Shown here in pieces: positions 49,305 to 57,560 of a DNA stretch of 64,000 nucleotides; within the stretch, counting starts at the first letter, position 1; each line of letters starts with the position of its first letter. Below the pieces are notes generated by a model that worked only from the letters and a program-made list of their open reading frames with translations, was not told the DNA's origin and made no database searches. The stretch is from Pseudoduganella namucuonensis (GTDB lineage Bacteria; Pseudomonadota; Gammaproteobacteria; Burkholderiales; Burkholderiaceae_D). Position numbers and translations under genes: made by a program. The stretch covers positions 1-64,000 of the forward strand of contig NZ_FPBO01000039.1 in NCBI RefSeq assembly GCF_900116645.1. Direction: 5' to 3'.

Positions 49305-50972
49305 TTAAAACTCTTCCCACTCCTCCTCGACGGCCTGCGTCCTGGGCGCCACCGCCACCACCGTGCGCGCCGGCCTGGCTGCGGCCACGGGGCGCCGCGC
49401 CGGCGCGGGCGCTTGCGCCGGCGTCCACCCGCCCGTCTTGAAGAAGCCCACCACCTTCTCCAGGTTCGCCGCCTGCTCCTGCATGCTCTGCGACGCGGCC
49501 GCCGCCTGTTCCACCAGCGTCGCGTTCTGCTGCGTCACCGCGTCCATCTGCGAGATAGCCGTGTTGATCCGCCCGATGCCCTCCGTCTGTTCCTGGCTGG
49601 CCGAAGTGATCTCGCCCATGATGTCGGTCACGCGGCGGATGCTGTCCACGATGTCGCCCATGGTCTGTCCGGCGTCGTTCACCAGCTTGGAGCCCGCGTC
49701 CACATTGGCCACGGAGGCGTCGATCAGCGTCTTGATCTCCTTGGCGGCCGAGGCCGAGCGCTGCGCCAGGTTGCGCACCTCGGAGGCCACCACGGCGAAG
49801 CCGCGGCCCTGCTCGCCGGCGCGCGCCGCCTCCACCGCCGCGTTCAGCGCCAGGATATTGGTCTGGAAGGCGATGCCGTCGATGACGCCGATGATGTCCG
49901 ATATCCTGCCGGACGAATGGTTGATGGCGCCCATGGTGTCCACCACCCGCGCCACCAGCGCGCCGCCCTTGCCCGCCACCTCGGACGCCGACACGGCCAG
50001 CGTGTTGGCCTGGCGCGCGTTGTCCGCGTTTTGCTTGACGGTGGCCGTGAGTTCCTCCATCGACGACACGGTCTCCTCCAGCGAGCCGGCCTGCTGCTCG
50101 GTGCGCGAGGACAGGTCCATGTTGCCGGCGGCGATCTCGCCGGACGAGGTGGTGATCGCGTCCGAACCCGTGCGCACCTGGCCGACCACGTCGAGCAGGC
50201 TGTCGTTCATCCGTTTCAGCGCCTGCAGCAGGCGGGCCGTTTCATCCGTGCCGCCGGTGTCGATATGGGAAGTGAGGTCGCCGGAGGCCACCGTCTCGGC
50301 CACCGCCACCGCGCGGTTCAGCGGGGTGGTGATGGAGCGCGTGATGAACCACGCCACGCCGATGCCCATGCCCATGGCGATGGTGCCCAGGGTCAGCTGC
50401 ATCCACAGCGCGTGGTCGTACACCTCGTCCACGTCGCGGCCCGCGTCCGTGGCCAGCTTGTTCTCGTAGGCGACGAAGTCCTCCAGCGCCTTCAGCACCG
50501 CCGCCAGCGCCGGGCCGCTTTCCTTCAGCAGGTACTCGGTCGCGTCCTGCACCTCGCCGTCCTGGCGCAGCTTGACCAGCGCGTCGTTCTTGGCCGCGCC
50601 GGCCTTCAGCGCCGCGTCCACCGCCGCCAGCAGCTGTTTTTCCCTGTCGTCGGAGAGCTTCTTCGTCAACAGCTCCTTGGCCGCGCCATAGCGCTTGCGG
50701 GCCTCGGCGATCTTCGCCAGTTCCGCGTTCACCTGCGGCGTGCTTGGCACCACCACCATGGTGGTGAGCGCCAGCGAGATGGCGCTCACGTTGTCCACCA
50801 TGGTGTTGGCCGCCGCGATCTTGACGTTCTTGTCCCCGATGACGTCCTGCGCGCGGTTGCCGATGCGCGCCATGGAGCCCAGGCCCAGCAACATCATCGC
50901 CGTCAGCAGCGTCAGCACGATTCCGAAGCCCAGTCCCAGCCGGGCGCCTATTCTTATATTCGCAAGTGCCAT
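49305..50972 (-). CDS. Methyl-accepting chemotaxis protein
   Basis: 555 residues: TM1 at about 10-32, a periplasmic four-helix-bundle sensor at about 35-188, TM2 at about 190-212, HAMP, then the signalling domain with the hairpin tip [29 protein letters not shown]. After a Pro/Ala/Arg linker it ends EEEWEEF, which resembles the NWETF-type pentapeptide used by chemoreceptors to tether CheR. It converges with the CheR/CheB-containing operon (26-base gap), so that CheR could act on it. Confidence 0.94.
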   Translation of the reverse strand: MALANIRIGARLGLGFGIVLTLLTAMMLLGLGSMARIGNRAQDVIGDKNVKIAAANTMVDNVSAISLALTTMVVVPSTPQVNAELAKIAEARKRYGAAKELLTKKLSDDREKQLLAAVDAALKAGAAKNDALVKLRQDGEVQDATEYLLKESGPALAAVLKALEDFVAYENKLATDAGRDVDEVYDHALWMQLTLGTIAMGMGIGVAWFITRSITTPLNRAVAVAETVASGDLTSHIDTGGTDETARLLQALKRMNDSLLDVVGQVRTGSDAITTSSGEIAAGNMDLSSRTEQQAGSLEETVSSMEELTATVKQNADNARQANTLAVSASEVAGKGGALVARVVDTMGAINHSSGRISDIIGVIDGIAFQTNILALNAAVEAARAGEQGRGFAVVASEVRNLAQRSASAAKEIKTLIDASVANVDAGSKLVNDAGQTMGDIVDSIRRVTDIMGEITSASQEQTEGIGRINTAISQMDAVTQQNATLVEQAAAASQSMQEQAANLEKVVGFFKTGGWTPAQAPAPARRPVAAARPARTVVAVAPRTQAVEEEWEEF

Positions 50973-51134
50973 GTTTTCCCCATCGATGGTGTTTTATTGG
51001 TGGCCATTGTTCCGCAAAACCCAACATGGTCGGCGCATTTGGTCGCGCCGGCTATTGGGGATATGCGCATTGTCGCGGTGTAGCAACGCGGCGGGCCGGG
51101 GCGGCTGTAAAATGGTTTGAAGGGAGGACACGGC

Positions 51135-51596
51135 GTGCAGCGCGATATCGATAAACGCGAGTGGATATTACGGCGTAACTGTTCACTGTCGCCACGCCAG
51201 ACGGCGGTGGCGTACGCGCTGCTGTGCGCGCTGTCCTTCACGGTCGCCGCCGTGTTCCTGCTGCAGGGCGTGTGGCAGGTGCTGTTCTTCACCGCCGTCG
51301 AGATGGCGGCCGTCACCTTCGCCTTCCTCTACTACGCGCGCCACGCCACCGACTACGAACACGTGGTGCTGACGCGCGGCTGCCTGCTGGTGGAGCGGGT
51401 TTGCGCCGGCAAGGTGGTCCAGACCGAGCTCGATCCCTACTTCACCCGCGTGGCGGTGCCGCGGCGGGGCGGGGAATTGATCGGCCTGGAGGCCAGGGGC
51501 GTGAAGCTGGAAATCGGCTGCTACGCGATGGAGGCCCAGCGCCGCCAGTTCGCCCGCGAGCTGCAGGGCGAGCTGCGCGGCGGCATGTTCAGTTGA
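51135..51596 (+). CDS. DUF2244-family membrane protein
   Basis: About 153 residues starting at GTG 51135, chosen because gggagga lies a few bases upstream; an in-frame TTG at 51117 is the alternative. Conserved beginning RREWILRRNCSLSP-like (KREWILRRNCSLSP), two membrane helices at about 25-70 (AVAYALLCALSFTVAAVFLL, VLFFTAVEMAAVTFAFLYYA), then a soluble C-terminus. The family often neighbours cytochrome oxidase genes, though none are seen here. Function is unknown. Confidence 0.75.
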   Translation: MQRDIDKREWILRRNCSLSPRQTAVAYALLCALSFTVAAVFLLQGVWQVLFFTAVEMAAVTFAFLYYARHATDYEHVVLTRGCLLVERVCAGKVVQTELDPYFTRVAVPRRGGELIGLEARGVKLEIGCYAMEAQRRQFARELQGELRGGMFS

Positions 51597-51597
51597 T

Positions 51598-52209
51598 TCA
51601 GAAGCGGTAGCCCGCGCCCAGCGCGATCAGCACCGGATCGACCCTGGCGCGGCTGGCCTTTGCGCCGCCGATCAGCACGTCGCTGCGGAGCCGCAGTTTC
51701 TTCACGTCGAAGTTCAGCGACCAGTTCCCGTCCAGCTTGTAGTCCGCGCCCGCCTGCAGCGCCAGGCCGAGGCTGTCATGCTCCAGGCTGGCGCCGCCGT
51801 TCAGCAGGCGGTTGCTGGAGAACGTGGTCCAGTTCACGCCCGCGCCCAGGTAAGGGCTGAACGCCGCGCCGGGCGCGAAATGGTATTGCGCCAGCAGCGT
51901 GGGCGGCAGGTGGCGGAAGGTGCCGATCGATTTGCCATCCAGATAGACCGTGTGCCGCTGCGGATAGGTCAGCACCAGTTCGGCCGCCAGGGACGGCGTG
52001 AGGAAGTAGGAGACGTCCACCTCGGGGATGACCTTGTCGCTGACGGCGATGCGGTCCGCCGCGCCAGCGCCGCCCACCGGATCGGACTTGTCGGCCGGGT
52101 CGATGTGCACCGCGCGCACCCGCAGCAGCCAGGGCGTGGACTGCGCGTACGCGATGGTGGAGAACAGACCGGCGGTGGCCAGGATGGCGGCGGCGATTGG
52201 ATGCTTCAT
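51598..52209 (-). CDS. OmpW-family outer membrane protein
   Basis: 203 residues from ATG 52209 (ribosome site gaggaag). It has a Sec signal peptide ending AYAQ, then the eight-stranded barrel pattern of OmpW: WLLRVRAVHIDPADKS, PEVDVSYFLTPSLAAELVLT, FRHLPPTLLAQYHF, PYLGAGVNWTTF, and the C-terminal aromatic LGAGYRF. OmpW barrels admit small hydrophobic molecules. An FNR-like box 65 bases upstream suggests oxygen-dependent control. Confidence 0.93.
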   Translation of the reverse strand: MKHPIAAAILATAGLFSTIAYAQSTPWLLRVRAVHIDPADKSDPVGGAGAADRIAVSDKVIPEVDVSYFLTPSLAAELVLTYPQRHTVYLDGKSIGTFRHLPPTLLAQYHFAPGAAFSPYLGAGVNWTTFSSNRLLNGGASLEHDSLGLALQAGADYKLDGNWSLNFDVKKLRLRSDVLIGGAKASRARVDPVLIALGAGYRF

Positions 52210-52273
52210 ACACTTCCTCTTTGCTTGTCGTTGTCGAATGAGGGCAGTGTATTGAGGGGGATCAAGAAAAACT

Positions 52274-52287
52274 TTGATACAAGTCAA
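52274..52287 (-). promoter_or_regulatory. FNR/Anr-like box upstream of ompW
   Basis: TTGAT-ACAA-GTCAA differs at one base from the FNR/Anr consensus TTGAT-N4-ATCAA. It lies 65 bases upstream of the ompW start codon and 76 bases before the molybdenum hydroxylase gene, so either could be controlled. FNR control of ompW is known in other proteobacteria. Confidence 0.6.
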
Positions 52288-52362
52288 AAGTTTCAGAATG
52301 ACCACAAGAGGTGTAACATGATCCGCGCTTGACCCCGGTAAATCCCACTCTCAGGAGACAGC

Positions 52363-52875
52363 ATGGCTCAGCTTCACGTCAATGGTTCGGTTTTGGAATT
52401 CGAGGCGGAGGGCGACACGCCGCTGCTATGGGTGCTGCGCGAGCAGCTGGGACTGACGGGCACCAAGTACGGCTGCGGCGTCGCGCAATGCGGCGCCTGC
52501 ACGGTGCACATCGACGGCGAGGCCACGCGCAGCTGCGTGATGCCCATCTCGGCGCTCACCGCCAAGCAGAAGATCACCACCATCGAGGGCCTGTCCAAGG
52601 ACGGCTCGCACCCGGTGCAGAAGGCCTGGGCGGCGCTGGACGTGCCGCAGTGCGGCTTTTGCCAGTCCGGCATGATCATGGCGGCCGCCGCGCTGCTCAA
52701 GCGGAAGCCGAAGGCCACCGATGCCGACATCGACGCGGCCATGACCAACATCTGCCGATGCGGCACCTACAACCGCGTGCGCGCCGCCATCAAGGTGGTG
52801 GCCAAGGGCGGCGATCCGAAATCGGCCGGCCTGGCCATCCAGCACGTGAACCCGCAGACCGGGAGCAAGGCATGA
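52363..52875 (+). CDS. [2Fe-2S] subunit of a molybdenum hydroxylase (IorA-like)
   Basis: 170 residues with both iron-sulfur clusters of the xanthine oxidase family small subunit: the plant-type motif [20 protein letters not shown] (about 42-63) and the alpha-helical motif QCGFCQSGM with [10 protein letters not shown] (about 104-145). It transfers electrons from the molybdenum centre in the next subunit. The ATG follows a caggagac ribosome site. It overlaps the large-subunit gene by four bases. The substrate cannot be read from sequence; isoquinoline 1-oxidoreductase is the nearest characterised type. Confidence 0.92.
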   Translation: MAQLHVNGSVLEFEAEGDTPLLWVLREQLGLTGTKYGCGVAQCGACTVHIDGEATRSCVMPISALTAKQKITTIEGLSKDGSHPVQKAWAALDVPQCGFCQSGMIMAAAALLKRKPKATDADIDAAMTNICRCGTYNRVRAAIKVVAKGGDPKSAGLAIQHVNPQTGSKA

Positions 52876-55046
52876 GCCGCGTAGAGACCTCGGCCTCGCG
52901 CCGCTCCTTCCTCAAGGGTTCCACGCTGGCGTTGGGCGGCCTGGTGGTGCCGTTCGCGATTCCCTTCGAGGCGCTGGCGCAGGACGGCATCCCGCCCGAG
53001 GTCAACGCCTGGGTGGTGGTGAAGCCGGACGACACCGTCGTGATTCGCATCGCCCGCTCCGAGATGGGGCAGGGCACGCTGACCGGCCTGGCGCAGCTGG
53101 TGGCCGAGGAGCTGGATGCGGATTGGGCCAAAGTGAAGACCGAGTACCCGTCGCCCGGCCAGAACCTGGCGCGCAAGCGCGTGTGGGGCAGCTTCTCCAC
53201 CGGCGGCAGCCGGGGCATACGCGAGTCCAACGAATACGTGCGCAAGGGCGGCGCCACCGCGCGCATGATGCTGGTGCAGGCCGCCGCCGATGAATGGAAG
53301 GTGCCCGCCGCCGAGTGCCGCGCCGCGAACAGCGTGATCACGCACACGCCGTCCGGCCGCACGGTCACCTATGGCAAGGTGGCCGCCGCCGCCGGCAAGC
53401 TGACGCCGCCCGCCGAGGTGGCGCTGAAGGACCCGAAGGACTGGAAGCTGGCCGGCAAGCGCCTGGCGCGCCTGGACACGGTGGACAAGACCACCGGCGC
53501 GCAGGTGTACGGCATGGACATCAAGATGCCCGGCATGCTGAACGCGGCGATCAAGGATTGCCCGGTCTTCGGCGGCAAGGTGAAGAGCTTCGACGCCGCC
53601 GCCATCGCCGGCAAGCCGGGCGTGAAAAAGGTGGTGCAGGTGGGCGACAGCGCCGTGGCCGTGGTGGCGGACACCTGGTGGCGCGCGCGCACCGCGCTCG
53701 ACGCGTTGCCCATCGTGTGGGACGAGGGCCCGAACGCCAAGCTCTCCAGCGCGGACATCGCGGCCATGCTGAAGGAGGGGCTGGACGCGCCCGAGGGCGT
53801 GGTGGGCAACAGCAACGGCGACGCCAGGGCGGCCATCGCCTCGTCCAGGCGCAAGGTGGAGGCGGTGTATTCCTATCCCTACCAGAACCACGCGACCATG
53901 GAGGTCTGCAACGCCACCGTGAAGTGGACGCCGGAGCGCTGTGAAGTCTGGACGCCGACGCAGAACGGCGAGGCGGCGCTGGCCGCCGCGTCCGAGGCGG
54001 CCGGCCTGCCGCCGGCCAAGTGCGAGGTGTACAAGATGCACCTGGGCGGCGGCTTCGGCCGGCGCGGCGCCACGCACGATTGGGTGCGCCAGGCGGTGGC
54101 CATCGCCAAGGAGATGCCGGGCGTCCCGGTCAAGCTGCTGTGGACCCGGGAGGAGGACATGCAGCATGGCCGCTACCATCCCGTCACGCAGTGCAAGCTG
54201 ACGGCGGGGCTGGACGAGAAGGGCGAAATCACCGGCCTGCACATGCGCATCTCGGGGCAGTCCATCCTGGCGTCGCTGGGGCAGACGCTCAAGGACGGCA
54301 AGGACCCGGCCGTGTTCCAGGGCCTGAACGCGCCGGGACCGGAGGCGTCGATAGGCTACAGCTTCCCCAACCTGCTGATCGACCACGCCATGCGCAATCC
54401 GCCGGTGCCGGCGGGCTTCTGGCGCGGCGTGAACCTGAACCAGAACACGATCTACCTGGAGTGCTTCCTGGACGAGGTGGCGCACGCCACCAAGCAGGAC
54501 CCGCTGGCCCTGCGCCGCAAGCTGATGGTCAATCATCCCAAGCACCTGGCCGTGCTGAACGCGGTGGCCGCGAAGGCGGGATGGGGCAAGCCGGCGCCCA
54601 AGGGCGTGTTCCGCGGGCTGGCGCAGACCATGGGCTTCGGCAGCTATGTGGCGGCTTGCGCGGAGGTTTCCGTCAGCAAGACGGGCAAGCTGAAGATCCA
54701 CCGCATTGTCGCGGCCACGGACCCGGGACATGCGGTGAATCCGCAGCAGATCGAGGCGCAGGTGGAGGGGTCGTTTGTTTATGGCCTGTCCGCCGCGCTG
54801 CACGGCGAGTGCACGCTCAAGGACGGCCGCGTCGAGCAGACCAACTTCGACACCTATGTGCCGCTGAAGATGGACGAGATGCCGAAGGTGGAGACCATCG
54901 TCGTGGCGTCCGGCGGCTTCTGGGGCGGGGTGGGCGAGCCGACCATCGCGGTGGCCGCGCCGGCGGTGCTGAACGCGATCTTCGCCGCCACCGGCAAGCG
55001 CATACGGAACTTGCCGTTGAAGGATCAGAGCCTGAAGAAGGCGTAG
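52872..55046 (+). CDS. Molybdopterin-binding subunit of a molybdenum hydroxylase (IorB-like)
   Basis: 724 residues. A twin-arginine signal (ASRRSFLKG) implies export of the folded, cofactor-loaded enzyme to the periplasm with its small subunit. Family motifs include [20 protein letters not shown], the cofactor region [21 protein letters not shown] and the C-terminal active-site FWGGVGEPT with the conserved Glu. Such enzymes pass electrons to a cytochrome c, and soxX follows after 14 bases, so the two may share a transcript. It may be an aldehyde or N-heterocycle oxidase. Confidence 0.92.
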   Translation: MSRVETSASRRSFLKGSTLALGGLVVPFAIPFEALAQDGIPPEVNAWVVVKPDDTVVIRIARSEMGQGTLTGLAQLVAEELDADWAKVKTEYPSPGQNLARKRVWGSFSTGGSRGIRESNEYVRKGGATARMMLVQAAADEWKVPAAECRAANSVITHTPSGRTVTYGKVAAAAGKLTPPAEVALKDPKDWKLAGKRLARLDTVDKTTGAQVYGMDIKMPGMLNAAIKDCPVFGGKVKSFDAAAIAGKPGVKKVVQVGDSAVAVVADTWWRARTALDALPIVWDEGPNAKLSSADIAAMLKEGLDAPEGVVGNSNGDARAAIASSRRKVEAVYSYPYQNHATMEVCNATVKWTPERCEVWTPTQNGEAALAAASEAAGLPPAKCEVYKMHLGGGFGRRGATHDWVRQAVAIAKEMPGVPVKLLWTREEDMQHGRYHPVTQCKLTAGLDEKGEITGLHMRISGQSILASLGQTLKDGKDPAVFQGLNAPGPEASIGYSFPNLLIDHAMRNPPVPAGFWRGVNLNQNTIYLECFLDEVAHATKQDPLALRRKLMVNHPKHLAVLNAVAAKAGWGKPAPKGVFRGLAQTMGFGSYVAACAEVSVSKTGKLKIHRIVAATDPGHAVNPQQIEAQVEGSFVYGLSAALHGECTLKDGRVEQTNFDTYVPLKMDEMPKVETIVVASGGFWGGVGEPTIAVAAPAVLNAIFAATGKRIRNLPLKDQSLKKA

Positions 55047-55060
55047 AGCGGGAGACCGTC

Positions 55061-55528
55061 ATGCGCAAGTGGCTGGTCTGGCTGACTTGGATTCCCGCCA
55101 GCGCGGGAATGACGTTGGTAGCGCAGGCGGCGCAGGTCCGGGCGGCCGATGGCGGGGCGATGTCGGTGCCGCTGCCCGGCGCGGCGGCGGGCGACGCGGC
55201 GCGGGGACGCGCCATCGTCGCGAACCGGCAGGTGGGCCTGTGCCTGCTGTGCCACACCGGCCCGATTCCGGAGGAGCGCTTCCAGGGCGACCTGGCGCCG
55301 GACTTGGCCGGGGCGGGTGACCGCTCCACCGCCGCGCAGTTGCGCCAGCGCCTGGTGGACGCCGGCAGCATGAACCCCGCCACCATCATGCCGTCCTACT
55401 ACAAGACCGACGGCCTGGAAAAAGTGGGCGCCAACTTTAAAGGCAAGACCATCCTCACCGCGCAGCAGATCGAGGACGTGGTCGCCTATCTGCAAACCCT
55501 GCGCGCACAACCGGGAGCGGCGCCATGA
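55061..55528 (+). CDS. soxX: Sulfur-oxidation cytochrome SoxX
   Basis: 155 residues of monohaem cytochrome c: heme site CLLCH, the SoxX pattern GDLAPDLAGAGDR, the distal Met region NPATIMPSYY and ILTAQQIEDVVAYLQTL. With SoxA it forms the haem enzyme that attaches thiosulfate to SoxY in the periplasm. The signal region contains WIPASAGMT, which is the translation of a dispersed ATTCCCGC-type palindrome (55091-55110), an unusual origin for part of a leader peptide. It overlaps soxY by four bases. Confidence 0.93.
   Translation: MRKWLVWLTWIPASAGMTLVAQAAQVRAADGGAMSVPLPGAAAGDAARGRAIVANRQVGLCLLCHTGPIPEERFQGDLAPDLAGAGDRSTAAQLRQRLVDAGSMNPATIMPSYYKTDGLEKVGANFKGKTILTAQQIEDVVAYLQTLRAQPGAAP
55091..55110. 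repeat. ATTCCCGC-CAGC-GCGGGAAT palindrome within soxX
   Basis: An 8-base inverted repeat with 4-base spacer, of the dispersed type (dRS3-like in Neisseria) whose usual translation is WIPASAGMT. Here it is read in frame and forms part of the SoxX leader. Confidence 0.7.
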
Positions 55529-56058
55529 AAACCAGTGTGGATGATAGTCCGGCCCCGCGAGCGGCCCGCAGGCGCGGCGTGGATGGCGCTGATGGCGGCG
55601 GCGGCGCGGCCAAGCGGCGTGGCCTGCTGCGCGCGGCGGCGGCGCTGCCGTTGCTGGCGCTGGTCCGCCCCGCCTCCGCCACGCCGGAGGAGCTGCGCGC
55701 CGCCATCGCCGCCTTCACCGGCGGCGACTCGCCGAAAACCGGCAAAGTCACCTTCGACATCGCCAAACTGATCGACAACGGCAACGCCGTCCCCGTCACC
55801 ATCCGCGTCGAGAGCCCGATGACCGCCGCCGACCACGTGACGGCCATCGCCATCTTCAACGAGCGCAACCCGGAAACCGACATCGCGCGCTTCACGCTGA
55901 CGGCGCGCAGCGGCAAGGCGGAAGTGTCCACCCGCATCCGGCTCGCCACGTCGCAGAAGCTGGTCGCCATCGCGCGCCTGAGCGACGGCAGCCACTGGCA
56001 GCAGACGGCGGACGTGATCGTCGCGCTGGCGGCCTGCATCGAAGGGGAGGCCATGTGA
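55525..56058 (+). CDS. soxY: Sulfur carrier protein SoxY (variant C-terminus)
   Basis: 177 residues with a twin-arginine-type leader (AKRRGLLRAAAALP) after a low-complexity Gly/Ala/Asp N-terminus. The SoxY core is clear: FTGGDSPKTGKVTFDIAKL, NGNAVPVTIRVESPMTAADH, EVSTRIRLATSQKLVAIARL. SoxY usually ends GGCGG with a penultimate-region Cys that carries the sulfur chain. Here the end is VALAACIEGEAM, so the Cys is kept but the glycines are lost and six residues follow it. It overlaps soxX and soxZ. Confidence 0.88.
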   Translation: MKTSVDDSPAPRAARRRGVDGADGGGGAAKRRGLLRAAAALPLLALVRPASATPEELRAAIAAFTGGDSPKTGKVTFDIAKLIDNGNAVPVTIRVESPMTAADHVTAIAIFNERNPETDIARFTLTARSGKAEVSTRIRLATSQKLVAIARLSDGSHWQQTADVIVALAACIEGEAM

Positions 56059-56384
56059 TGGCGCGGGCGCTGATACACATGCCGGCCACGGCGCGCAAGG
56101 GCGAGGTGATCGAGATCCGCGCGCTGATCGGGCATCCGATGGAAACCGGCTACCGCCCCGGCGCGGACGGCAAGCTGCTGCCGCGCGACATCCTCACGCG
56201 GTTCACCTGCCGCTACAACGGCGAGGTGGTGTTCAGCGCCGAATTGCATCCGGCGGTTTCCGCCAACCCCTACATCGCGTTCCACACCGTGGCCACGGAG
56301 AGCGGCACGCTGGAATTCAGCTGGCAGGGCGACAGCGGCTTCGCGCAGACGGAGAAGATGCCGATCGCGGTGGACGCGCCATGA
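56058..56384 (+). CDS. soxZ: Sulfur-oxidation partner protein SoxZ
   Basis: 108 residues. The SoxZ pattern is clear: ALIHMPATARKGEVIEIRALIGHPMETGYR, FTCRYNGEVVFSAELHPAVSANPY and SGTLEFSWQGDSG. It forms the SoxYZ heterodimer that presents the carrier Cys to the Sox enzymes. It has no leader and is expected to be exported with SoxY. ATG 56058 overlaps the soxY stop (TGATG); a GTG three bases earlier is also possible. Confidence 0.93.
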   Translation: MARALIHMPATARKGEVIEIRALIGHPMETGYRPGADGKLLPRDILTRFTCRYNGEVVFSAELHPAVSANPYIAFHTVATESGTLEFSWQGDSGFAQTEKMPIAVDAP

Positions 56385-57148
56385 GGCGCCTCTCGGCCGC
56401 CGCGCTGATAGGCGTCCTTGCCGGCGCCGTCCACGGCGCGGAACCATCACCCCGCAAATCCGGCGCGGACTTCATGAGCCCCTCCACCCAGGCCATGCAG
56501 CGCGACGACACGCAAAACCCCGCCATGCTGTGGATACAGGGCGGCGAGGCCCTGTGGAACGCCAAGGCCGGCAAGGCCGACCGCTCCTGCGCCAGCTGCC
56601 ACGGCGACGCCAGGACCAGCATGCGCGGCGTGGCGGCGCGCTATCCCGCCTTCGACCGCGCCGCCGGCAAGGCCATCACGCTGGGCCAGCGCATCGACAT
56701 GTGCCGCCAGGGCGCGCAGCAGGCGCCCGCGCTCAAACCCGAGAGCGACGACCTGCTCAGCCTCGAAAGCCACGTGGCCATGCAGTCGCGCGGCATGCCC
56801 ATGGCGCCGCCCCGCGACCCCGGCACCAGGGCGGCCGCCGAGCGGGGCCGCCAGCTGTACACGCGGCGAATAGGCCAGCTGAATTTGTCCTGCGCCCAGT
56901 GCCACGACGACAACTGGGGCCGCAAGCTGGCCGGCGCCACCATCCCCCAGGGGCATGCGAACGCCTATCCGATCTACCGCCTGGAATGGCAGGCCATGGG
57001 ATCGCTGCAGCGGCGCCTGCGCAACTGCATGAGCGGCGTGCGCGCGGAGGTGCCGGCTTTCGGCGCGCAGGAACTGGTGGACCTGGAAGCTTATCTCGCC
57101 CTGCGCGCCCACGGCATGCCGCTGGAAACGCCGGGCGTCCGTCCTTGA
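56381..57148 (+). CDS. soxA: Sulfur-oxidation dihaem cytochrome SoxA
   Basis: 255 residues with a Sec leader (MRRLSAAALIGVLAGAVHG), two haem sites (CASCH near 66 and CAQCH near 168) and the active-site Cys in RLRNCMSGVRAE, which becomes a cysteine persulfide ligand in SoxAX. It overlaps soxZ by four bases. SoxB and SoxCD are not found next to it. Confidence 0.94.
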   Translation: MRRLSAAALIGVLAGAVHGAEPSPRKSGADFMSPSTQAMQRDDTQNPAMLWIQGGEALWNAKAGKADRSCASCHGDARTSMRGVAARYPAFDRAAGKAITLGQRIDMCRQGAQQAPALKPESDDLLSLESHVAMQSRGMPMAPPRDPGTRAAAERGRQLYTRRIGQLNLSCAQCHDDNWGRKLAGATIPQGHANAYPIYRLEWQAMGSLQRRLRNCMSGVRAEVPAFGAQELVDLEAYLALRAHGMPLETPGVRP

Positions 57149-57158
57149 GGGAGGCGAT

Positions 57159-57560
57159 ATGCAAGCAAGATTGTTGATTTCGTTGCTGGCGCTGGCGTGC
57201 GCCGCGCAGGTTGGCGCCGCCGAGACCCCGCCGCCGGGCGCGCGGCTCGCGGCCAATTGCGCGGCGTGCCACGGCACCAACGGCGCCACGCTGGGCAACG
57301 CGCTGCCGCCGCTGGCGGGGCAGCCGAAGGAGACGCTGCTCGCGTCGCTGCTGGCCTACAAGGCCGGCACCCGCAGCGCGACCATCATGACGCAGATCGC
57401 CAAGGGGTACACGGACGAGCAGCTGGCGCAGCTGGCGGCCTTCTTCGCCGGACAACCGGTCCCATCCATCAAACCAACGGCAGATGCCGGGGACAGACCC
57501 GTTGGGTCTGTCCCCAGGGGTACGCCTCTGGTTTTGGTCAGCGCAGGGAGCCAGCCATGA
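57159..57560 (+). CDS. Monohaem cytochrome c (FccA/SoxE-like)
   Basis: 133 residues: leader MQARLLISLLALACAAQVGA, haem site CAACH, a class I pattern (GNALPPLAGQPKETLLASLLAYKAGTR) and distal Met in ATIMTQIAKGY. It is the likely electron-accepting partner of the flavoprotein encoded next (ATGA overlap), as in flavocytochrome c sulfide dehydrogenase. Residues about 110-133 follow the normal end of the domain and are encoded by and around a GGGGACAGACCC palindrome, so the tail is probably a recent, unstructured addition. Confidence 0.88.
   Translation: MQARLLISLLALACAAQVGAAETPPPGARLAANCAACHGTNGATLGNALPPLAGQPKETLLASLLAYKAGTRSATIMTQIAKGYTDEQLAQLAAFFAGQPVPSIKPTADAGDRPVGSVPRGTPLVLVSAGSQP
57489..57515. 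repeat. GGGGACAGACCC-GTT-GGGTCTGTCCCC palindrome in a cytochrome gene
   Basis: A perfect 12-base inverted repeat with a 3-base loop, read in frame as DRPVGSVP near the cytochrome C-terminus. The arms are identical to those of the intergenic element at 19976-20041. Confidence 0.85.

Noticed and set aside
51598-52305. Longer start for OmpW at 52305
   Set aside because: It would place about 30 residues before the signal peptide and run through the FNR-like box; ATG 52209 has a clear ribosome site and leader.
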